A DNA stretch of 19,653 nt. Source: Flemingiibacterium sp964430755. GTDB taxonomy: Bacteria; Bacillota; Clostridia; Oscillospirales; CAG-272. Made by a program: the position numbers and the translations under genes. This document shows, in pieces, positions 1-6,895 of this stretch (its first letter is position 1; every line of letters begins with the position of its first letter). The notes under the pieces were generated by a model. The model had not been told where the DNA came from. It saw only the letters and a program-made list of their open reading frames with translations, and ran no database searches. The DNA is taken from NCBI GenBank assembly GCA_964430755.1, contig CAYSFT010000040.1:1-19653 (forward strand), given 5' to 3'.

Positions 1-506
1 CAGCAGCACAGGCTGAGTTCGACTACGACACAGCAAATCTTGCAAACCGTAACCTCACCGAAGCACATCAGGCATGGGCGACTGCATCTGTTGAAACAGC
101 AGACAACAGAGTATCCGGAACGGGTTATGCAGGTTCAACTCTTACCCTTGCAGGTGAGATTCAGCTTGACCTCGTATTCCTGAACAGGGCAGTTGGTACA
201 GATTACAGCGATCTCTATGCAGTAATCACATACACCGACCACTATGGAAACGCTAAGAACTTCACCATTGAGGGTGCAGACTTCATTAAGTACGGCTCTT
301 CAATGTGCCAGATCTCGATAACAGGTATGGCAGTTGCAGACTACAAGGCAGTAGTAAACTGTGTAGTATACAACTCCGACAACGAAGAAGTTGCAAATGC
401 AGCGGACAGCGTAGAATCCTATGCTAACCGTAACTCCGCAAACCTTGGTGCAACCGTTGACACTATCGTTAAGTTCGGTGCATCGTCTTATAACTACTTC
501 CACTAA
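1..506 (+). CDS. 3' end of a secreted-type modular protein; shared C-terminal domain
   Basis: The frame is open from the left edge (first full codon at base 3) to TAA at 504-506, so only the last 167 residues are visible. The segment holds a beta-rich domain with a GSTLTLAGEIQLDLVF-type opening, an ISITGMAV centre and an SVESYANR close. The same domain occurs at the other end of the window in the phosphoesterase, which reads MTLGSSLSLDF, KFTGMAAK and SIETYAVR at matching places. The protein ends about 20 residues after that close, in NYFH, with no LPXTG-like or hydrophobic anchor. I have no recognised family name or function for this domain. It looks like a C-terminal accessory domain of large extracellular proteins. 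Whether this gene carried an enzyme domain cannot be seen. It lies 138 bases before the next start and in the same direction. Confidence 0.85.
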   Translation, partial: AAQAEFDYDTANLANRNLTEAHQAWATASVETADNRVSGTGYAGSTLTLAGEIQLDLVFLNRAVGTDYSDLYAVITYTDHYGNAKNFTIEGADFIKYGSSMCQISITGMAVADYKAVVNCVVYNSDNEEVANAADSVESYANRNSANLGATVDTIVKFGASSYNYFH

Positions 507-517
507 TCTAAAATAAA

Positions 518-535
518 CCCGGGTTTCGGCCCGGG
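518..535 (+). terminator. GC hairpin after the first gene, possible weak terminator
   Basis: CCCGGG at 518-523 can pair with CCCGGG at 530-535 around a six-base loop, 12 bases after the stop codon. The position suits a transcription terminator or a 3'-end stabiliser. However, the downstream bases are GCATGAG with no U-run, so it does not meet the usual intrinsic-terminator pattern and read-through is plausible. Confidence 0.35.
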
Positions 536-542
536 GCATGAG

Positions 543-600
543 TCCGAGAGGTTTACTATATTCTCCTCGGATTTGTGCCCGAGGTCGAAGCGCGATCTCG
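543..600 (+). promoter_or_regulatory. Chain of mutually exclusive hairpins in the 2076-residue protein leader
   Basis: Three hairpins compete for shared bases. TCCGAG (543-548) pairs with CTCGGA (566-571). CCTCGG (565-570) pairs with CCGAGG (579-584). CGAGGTCG (580-587) pairs with CGATCTCG (593-600) with one G-U pair. Forming the middle stem blocks both of the others, which is the layout of attenuators and some riboswitch expression platforms. No U-tract follows any stem, and I do not recognise a known riboswitch core, so a regulatory role is inferred only from the geometry. The rest of the 507-644 gap shows only the ribosome binding site. Confidence 0.3.
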
Positions 601-631
601 ATGTGAGCTTTCACATTATTCATATTTTTTT

Positions 632-637
632 GGAGGG
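632..637 (+). promoter_or_regulatory. Ribosome binding site that fixes the start at 645
   Basis: GGAGGG lies seven bases before the ATG at 645. The frame is open further upstream to an ATG at 573, but that one has no ribosome binding site, lies inside the hairpin region, and would put 24 residues in front of a textbook signal peptide. The start at 645 is therefore preferred. Confidence 0.85.
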
Positions 638-644
638 AAAACCT

Positions 645-3600
645 ATGAAAACGAAACGCATTATTTCAATGCTGCTTACGACTTCGCTTTCATTGTCAGC
701 ATTCCCGTTGACAATGGCGGCAGCCGGCAGCGACGCAGCTAAAGATTCTGCGATTGATGACGTGATCATCCTTGACGAGGGATGGTCTGCGAATGGCGCT
801 TCTTTAGAATTCATTACCGATACCGACGGTGATGGACTGAAGAATGCAAACGGAGATAATGAGTATATCCATGTTGATAACTCCAGTCCGAAATCAAATC
901 AGATTGCAGGCGGTGCTTACTCAGATAAAGTAACGCTTCCGGCAGGCAAGACCTACAAATTTACGGTCTGGCTTCGTTCAACTCCCACATATAAAAACAA
1001 TGCCGCTGCAGATAATGTATTTTCTCTGTTCTTAGGCTATCAGTACGGTCAGAACCAACTTTTCAAGGTTGGAACCAATAATAAAATAAAGGTGCTTGCC
1101 GTCAGCGAAGATGTTGACAGTGCAACAGGTAAAATTACACTCTCCGACACATGGACAAAATACACCTCGGTTTTCACAACTCTTGAGGATGTTCCGTTCC
1201 GTTCCGAGGGTGTGATTCACGGCGGTATAATCTTCTATGCGGATAACCCTGCAAACGGTGACGGTACGCCGTTTGACATTGACGGTCTTTCGCTTTATGA
1301 ATCCGAGCTTACCGTTGACGGTTATGTTCCCGTTAGCGGTGCTAAGAATATAGTCGGCGGCTCCATAGTTGATAACTGGGCAACTCATCAGCAGTGGAAC
1401 AGCAGAGGTGCAAAGCTTACAAATGTATCGGAGAATCCTTTCCACCGTGCAGAGGCGGCAAGCGCTGACACAGCTTTAACATATGCTCCCGAAAATGACA
1501 CAGTGCTCGATAGGGGTATATATGAGCTTTCCGCAAAAGTCCGTCTCGGTGATTTCGTCTGGGAAGAGTGGATTGATGCTCCGGCGGGCGGTAATGCGGC
1601 AGCACTCACTGCAACTATCGGCGGTGCGACTGTTACTGCGGATTCGGCAGTCAATGTTACTAATGACTGGTCAACGGCTAAGTTTACTGTTGAAATTAAC
1701 GCTGACAATGTGAAATTAAGCGATATCAAGTTCGCCATTGACGAAGCGCGTACACTTGATATTGATGATGTCAAGCTTAGAAAGCTCAGCTCCGACGATT
1801 ATCTGACTCTTGACGGAAACTTTGTTAAAAAGGTTGTTGAGAGTGAGGCGTTTGATTCTTACATTAACGCTAAGGATACTGATGATAACGGAAAGGCAGC
1901 CGCTTGTGTCGGATACATTGGTAATGCTCTGACAAGTGCGGTTACAAACGGTGACGGCGGCGAATTTGAGCTCAGCTTCTATATCCGTTCCAATTCCGCA
2001 ACTCCTGATAATGTTATTGTCACACTTGGTTCAGAGTTCTCGTCTGAGTTCATTCTGTCTCAGGCTAGCGGCGTAACCGGCGATGATGCTCTCGGTTATA
2101 TCACCGTAAACTCCATTGAAGGTGGTGCATATTCGGGAACTAAGCTCAATCTCACCACCGATTGGCAGAAGTACACGATCAACTTCACTATCGACGGCAA
2201 AGTCAGAAACATCGCTGCAAGAGGTATCAGATTCCATAGTATAGAGGATGTTGATATCGGCGGTTTAACCCTCACAAGAACCGACACAAATTCTGTAATC
2301 ATTGACGAAAACGATGGCGGAGAATGGTACACTGACACTATCTATTGCAACAGTGCGGCGATAACCGATATGGCTTGCGAATACTACACAGCAGATGCGG
2401 TTAACGGTATTCATTCCTCATCCGATGAGGTTATCACAGCAGGCGTTTACGAGGTTACAGGTAACTTCCGTACTGATGCTGCGGCGAAGCTTAATGCAGC
2501 TGCAAACGGTCAGTCGAGCGAAGCTGCTAACATCGGTACGGTGTGGACAGCTGTGAAGCTTACTCTTGACATAAAGAGAGATCTTCAGCTCAGCGAGATC
2601 AATTTTGTGCTTGACGGAGCATATGATCTCGACTTTGCAAACATCAAGTTCACCAAGAAGATGGAATATGATGATTCCTTCGTTGATTTCAATGATGATC
2701 CCGTAGCAAAAATCGAGGAAGAAAATCCCACTGCAGAGTATACATCCTTTGCAAGAGCAGCAGACGACAATGCTTCAAATTGGTATGGCTTCGGTTACCG
2801 CGGTGAGGCACTTACAACTGCACTTACAAACGGTGTCGGCGGTACATATGAGCTTTCGTTCTGGGCAAGAAGCTCAACAGAGAATGTTGACAAATTCAGC
2901 CTTACTCTCGGAACAGAATATTCGTCTGAATATTACCTCAGCAAGGTTGGAACAACGAATACCGTTACCGTTAATTCGGTTGACGGTGCTCTCTCCGGTG
3001 AAAAAAACGGTGATTTCCAGCTTTCAACCGATTGGCAGAAATATACAGTCAACTTCACTCTTGACGGAGAGCCAAAGAGCACTCTCGATACAAGAGGTAT
3101 CAGATTCCATTTCCTTAATAACCCCGTTGATATTGCAGAACTGACGCTTAGCAGAGTTGACGCAGGCAATGAGGCAGCTATCATTGACGGTAATGAGGGC
3201 GGCACTTGGTATACAGACAACCGTTATATTGATACAGCCGCTATTATTCCGGCATACTCAACTTATTTCCGTGCAGAGGACGTTGCCGGCATCAAGCCCG
3301 GCTCGGATGAGATTCTTCCGATCGGTGTATATACCGTTGAAGGCTCATTCCGTTCGGGAAGCGATACCGCTATCACCGTTTCTGCCAGCGATTACACAAG
3401 CGATCCTATCAATGTTACAACATCATGGACTCTTGGCTCGACCACACTTGCAGTTAAGAAGCCGATTTCCCGCAGTGATATCAAATTCACGCTCGGCGGC
3501 AAGCAGGATCTTGATTTCGCAGGTATCACGTTCACCAAGATCATGGATTACAACACTGATTACACCGATCTTGATGATAATCCCGTTATAAAGGTTGATG

Positions 3601-6600
3601 AAAACAATCCTTTTGAAACTTATCTCAGCGTAGAGAGAGCAGCAGACGACAATGCTTCAAATTGGTATGGCTTTGGTTACCGCGGTGTGGCACTTACAAC
3701 TGCACTTACAAACGGTGTCGGCGGTACATATGAGCTTTCGTTCTGGGCAAGAAGCTCAACAGAGAATGTTGACAAATTCAGCCTTACTCTCGGAACAGAA
3801 TATTCGTCTGAATATTACCTCAGCAAGGTTGGAACAACGAATACCGTTACCGTTAATTCGGTTGACGGTGCTCTCTCCGGTGAAAAAAACGGTGATTTCC
3901 AGCTTTCAACCGATTGGCAGAAATATACAGTCAACTTCACTCTTGACGGAGAGCCAAAGAGCACTCTCGATACAAGAGGTATCAGATTCCATTTCCTTAA
4001 TAACCCCGTTGATATTGCAGAACTGACGCTTAGCAGAGTTGACGCAGGCAATGAGGCAGCTATCATTGACGGTAATGAGGGCGGCACTTGGTATACAGAC
4101 AACCGTTATATTGATACAGCCGCTATTATTCCGGCATACTCAACTTATTTCCGTGCAGAGGACGTTGCCGGCATCAAGCCCGGCTCGGATGAAATTGTGC
4201 CGATGGGTATTTATGAGGTTAAAGGTACCTTCCGCGCCGATGCGGACACTATTCTTTCCGTTTATGCAAACGGTGAGGGAAGTGAAGGCGTTGAAATTTC
4301 AGGGCGGTGGCAGGAGGTAACGCTCACGCTGCGTCTCAAGAAGTCAACCGCACGTTCTGATATCGAGTTCACGCTCGGAGATCAGTGTACCCTTGATTTT
4401 AATGATATCACATTCACAAAGGTTCAGGATTACGAGCTTGAGGCATTTATCGGTGCTAACGGTGATCCTATCGTGAAGGTTAACGAGGAAGAAAATCCCT
4501 TTGAAACTTATGTAACTGTTGAGAGAGCGGCAGACGATCATACATCCGCTTACTACGGCTTTGGTTACACGAGCGATGCTCTTACAAAGGCGATCAACAG
4601 TGGCTCGGGAAATACGTTCGAGCTTAGCTTCTATATCCGTTCCGCGACAGAGGCAACCGATAATATTATTCTCACTCTCGGAACAGAGTTTTCCTCCGAG
4701 TATATCCTTACAAAGCTTGGCAGTTCCGGCGATGACTCTCTCGGACACATTGACGTTCTCTCCGTAGAGGGCGGTGCGTATGTCAACAACAGACTGGCTC
4801 TTTCCACCGAATGGCAGAAATACACAATCACATTCACTCTTGACGGAAGTGTTCGAAACATTGCCGGCAAAGGTGTCAGATTCCATAATCTTAATAACCC
4901 CGTTGATGTTGGCGGACTCACTCTTACCAATGCAGAAACAGGCGCTATTCTTGTTGGCGAAAATGATGACGGCAAATGGTACAGCGATAATCTTTACGTC
5001 GATTCTGCTGCTATCGGCACAGAATATTCAAGCTATTACCGCGCAGAGGGTACTGCAGGCGAGAATACCGGCTTCAGAATCAACGGCACAGATGAGCTTG
5101 AACCCGGCGTTTACTATGTAACCGGTGAATTCCGTGTCGGTGCTGATGATGGAAGCGCGCAGCTTTCCGCTTGTCTTGCAACCGCACCGCTTAAGACACT
5201 CTCGGGCGCTGATTATGTTCAGCTTTCAGACACATGGGTACGTGTTACATTTGTTGTCGATACGGTTGTTGACGGCTTCACTATTGGCGATATCATGTTT
5301 ATGCTTGATAACGGCATGAATCTTGATTTCAATAATATAACCATTGAGCAGATTGACCGTTATGTTAGATTATCCAGTGTCAATGTCGGAACTATAATGG
5401 CACTTCTCGCGCTCAAGAAAGCGTATGCAGAGGGCCGCGGCCCCACAAAGCCCGACAACGGTGTCAGAGTTGAGCTTGAGCTTTCCGATATGCCCGTTGC
5501 AGACAGAGAGGGTAACCTCCTTGCAGCGACAGGAAACATCAGAAACTGGTTCTACGGCGATCAGTCGATTACCATGAACAAGGATGAGGACGGTTCAACT
5601 TACCTCACAATGGGCAACATCACAAACAACAAGACAGGCTTCAGATATGCTCCTCAGATTGCAATGCGCAAGGGCGTTTACCGTTTCAGTGGTGAATTCC
5701 GTGCGGCAAATGAGGGCGAAACCACCGTTGTTCGTATCACGATCGGCGGTGAGCGCAGAACACTTTACCTCACAAACGAATGGACAAAGGTTGAGTTCAT
5801 CTTCGTAACCGATAAGAAGTCTGCGATCGAGTTCACCGTCAAGGGCGGTCCTGTTAACTGGTATGTTCAGGATTACGACATCAGAAATCTGTCGCTCGTT
5901 GACCTTTCGAACGATCCTATTGACATTGAGCTTTGCACGACCGGTGACTTCGAGAATCCCGAAAATGCAATGGTGGGCTGGTCTGCACCCGAGGGAGTTG
6001 GTAAGATCGAGGTCGTTACAGAGAACGGCAACAGCTTCTTACGTAATACCGAGCGTACGGTCAACTATATAGGTGTATACTACACAGCACCCACGGAAAT
6101 CTCGGAAGGTGTAATGTACACAGTTTCGTACGATATCCGCACATCCGTACCCGGCGAAACAACTATTGCACGTGCCCACTACTATGAGGGAAGTAAATCA
6201 AGCACCAGTGACCTCTATCTCAATGACGGAAGCGGCGTGACATATGAAGCTACAAACGAATGGAAGCATATTGAATCCACATTCGTTGCTTCGACAAGCG
6301 GTGCACTTCGCGTCGGCATTGCAGGCGGTCCTTATGCAGAGTATATTTATGCATTTGATATCGACAACTTCAAGATCACAGAGCATCTTGGTGTGGTCGC
6401 TGACGAATATACCGCAGGTGATTTTGAGGATCCCAATACCGCACTTCTTAACTGGTCGAGACCCTCCGGCGGAGGAGTTATGAATATTGTCACCGAGGAT
6501 GGCAACAGCTTCCTGCGCAACACAGAGCGTACCATTAACTACCATGAGCTTATGCTTCGCACACCCGTTAAGGTTCAGGCAGGAAACCAGGTAAGAGTTG

Positions 6601-6875
6601 CTTATGATGCACGTACCTCTGTCCCGGGTGAAACCAGCGTGCTTCGTGCCAACATCAAGGCAGGCGACGCAGCAGCAGAGGATCTCAAGCTTACATCCGG
6701 CGCTTCCAATAACCAGGGCAACGAGTTTACGATCAACAACGAGTGGAGACACGTTGAATGCATCTGGACCGCAACTGCTGACGGTACACTGCAGTTTGCA
6801 ATCGGCGGCGGCGGACGCGTTGAATACATCCAGTCGTTTGACCTTGATAACCTTGTTATTGAAGTTATTGAATAA
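645..6875 (+). CDS. Giant secreted multi-module carbohydrate-binding-like protein, 2076 aa
   Basis: Residues 1-27 form a signal peptide (MKTKRI, then a hydrophobic core ending near MAAA). Five A/B module pairs follow: A1 about 40-216, B1 235-380, A2 384-547, B2 547-672, A3 673-838, B3 839-966, A4 968-1132, B4 1133-1260, A5 1262-1432 and B5 1433-1572. A modules show ELSFYIRS-like, DWQKYTINFT-like and GGLTLTR-like strands. B modules show WYTD, GVYEVTG-FR and LDFANIKFTK-like strands. A short helical linker (IMALLALKKAYAEGR) and a charged stretch lead into three CBM4/9-like jelly rolls at about 1606-1755, 1756-1915 and 1916-2076, two of which carry NSFLRNTERT. No catalytic motif, S-layer, LPXTG or dockerin anchor is visible. 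Inferred role: an extracellular glycan-binding or adhesin/scaffold protein. The next gene starts 20 bases after the stop, so the two are probably cotranscribed. Fold and export are fairly sure; the ligand is unknown. Confidence 0.88.
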   Translation: MKTKRIISMLLTTSLSLSAFPLTMAAAGSDAAKDSAIDDVIILDEGWSANGASLEFITDTDGDGLKNANGDNEYIHVDNSSPKSNQIAGGAYSDKVTLPAGKTYKFTVWLRSTPTYKNNAAADNVFSLFLGYQYGQNQLFKVGTNNKIKVLAVSEDVDSATGKITLSDTWTKYTSVFTTLEDVPFRSEGVIHGGIIFYADNPANGDGTPFDIDGLSLYESELTVDGYVPVSGAKNIVGGSIVDNWATHQQWNSRGAKLTNVSENPFHRAEAASADTALTYAPENDTVLDRGIYELSAKVRLGDFVWEEWIDAPAGGNAAALTATIGGATVTADSAVNVTNDWSTAKFTVEINADNVKLSDIKFAIDEARTLDIDDVKLRKLSSDDYLTLDGNFVKKVVESEAFDSYINAKDTDDNGKAAACVGYIGNALTSAVTNGDGGEFELSFYIRSNSATPDNVIVTLGSEFSSEFILSQASGVTGDDALGYITVNSIEGGAYSGTKLNLTTDWQKYTINFTIDGKVRNIAARGIRFHSIEDVDIGGLTLTRTDTNSVIIDENDGGEWYTDTIYCNSAAITDMACEYYTADAVNGIHSSSDEVITAGVYEVTGNFRTDAAAKLNAAANGQSSEAANIGTVWTAVKLTLDIKRDLQLSEINFVLDGAYDLDFANIKFTKKMEYDDSFVDFNDDPVAKIEEENPTAEYTSFARAADDNASNWYGFGYRGEALTTALTNGVGGTYELSFWARSSTENVDKFSLTLGTEYSSEYYLSKVGTTNTVTVNSVDGALSGEKNGDFQLSTDWQKYTVNFTLDGEPKSTLDTRGIRFHFLNNPVDIAELTLSRVDAGNEAAIIDGNEGGTWYTDNRYIDTAAIIPAYSTYFRAEDVAGIKPGSDEILPIGVYTVEGSFRSGSDTAITVSASDYTSDPINVTTSWTLGSTTLAVKKPISRSDIKFTLGGKQDLDFAGITFTKIMDYNTDYTDLDDNPVIKVDENNPFETYLSVERAADDNASNWYGFGYRGVALTTALTNGVGGTYELSFWARSSTENVDKFSLTLGTEYSSEYYLSKVGTTNTVTVNSVDGALSGEKNGDFQLSTDWQKYTVNFTLDGEPKSTLDTRGIRFHFLNNPVDIAELTLSRVDAGNEAAIIDGNEGGTWYTDNRYIDTAAIIPAYSTYFRAEDVAGIKPGSDEIVPMGIYEVKGTFRADADTILSVYANGEGSEGVEISGRWQEVTLTLRLKKSTARSDIEFTLGDQCTLDFNDITFTKVQDYELEAFIGANGDPIVKVNEEENPFETYVTVERAADDHTSAYYGFGYTSDALTKAINSGSGNTFELSFYIRSATEATDNIILTLGTEFSSEYILTKLGSSGDDSLGHIDVLSVEGGAYVNNRLALSTEWQKYTITFTLDGSVRNIAGKGVRFHNLNNPVDVGGLTLTNAETGAILVGENDDGKWYSDNLYVDSAAIGTEYSSYYRAEGTAGENTGFRINGTDELEPGVYYVTGEFRVGADDGSAQLSACLATAPLKTLSGADYVQLSDTWVRVTFVVDTVVDGFTIGDIMFMLDNGMNLDFNNITIEQIDRYVRLSSVNVGTIMALLALKKAYAEGRGPTKPDNGVRVELELSDMPVADREGNLLAATGNIRNWFYGDQSITMNKDEDGSTYLTMGNITNNKTGFRYAPQIAMRKGVYRFSGEFRAANEGETTVVRITIGGERRTLYLTNEWTKVEFIFVTDKKSAIEFTVKGGPVNWYVQDYDIRNLSLVDLSNDPIDIELCTTGDFENPENAMVGWSAPEGVGKIEVVTENGNSFLRNTERTVNYIGVYYTAPTEISEGVMYTVSYDIRTSVPGETTIARAHYYEGSKSSTSDLYLNDGSGVTYEATNEWKHIESTFVASTSGALRVGIAGGPYAEYIYAFDIDNFKITEHLGVVADEYTAGDFEDPNTALLNWSRPSGGGVMNIVTEDGNSFLRNTERTINYHELMLRTPVKVQAGNQVRVAYDARTSVPGETSVLRANIKAGDAAAEDLKLTSGASNNQGNEFTINNEWRHVECIWTATADGTLQFAIGGGGRVEYIQSFDLDNLVIEVIE
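2754..3310 (+). repeat. Near-identical in-frame repeat, copy 1
   Basis: This 557-base tract recurs 882 bases downstream (3636-4192) with two differences: C2792 against T3674, which is silent, and A2806 against T3688, which changes Glu721 to Val1015. Bases 2807-3310 are identical in both copies. It covers most of module A3 and the first part of B3. The two flanking stretches that complete the 882-base period differ clearly. Confidence 0.95.
3636..4192 (+). repeat. Near-identical in-frame repeat, copy 2
   Basis: This is the second copy of the tract at 2754-3310 and covers most of A4 and the start of B4. The sequence diverges at once after GGCTCGGATGA in both copies. The boundaries do not coincide with module edges, which suits gene conversion or unequal crossing-over better than acquisition of a whole module. 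Confidence 0.95.
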
Positions 6876-6895
6876 TAATAGAAGGAGAAAAACGC

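Noticed and set aside
573..644. Upstream in-frame ATG at 573 as start of the 2076-residue protein
   Set aside because: It has no ribosome binding site, lies in the hairpin region and would bury the signal peptide. The ATG at 645 has GGAGGG seven bases upstream and a canonical signal peptide.
819..857. DTDGDGLKNANGD as a dockerin or EF-hand-like calcium loop
   Set aside because: It occurs once, in a spot where other A modules have a variable loop before the EYIHV-like strand. There is no second copy or dockerin helix. Calcium binding by this loop remains possible, but a dockerin is not supported.
2754..4192. The repeated tract as a mobile element or CRISPR-like array
   Set aside because: The copies are in-frame parts of protein modules, with no terminal inverted repeats, transposase or regular short repeat-spacer pattern.
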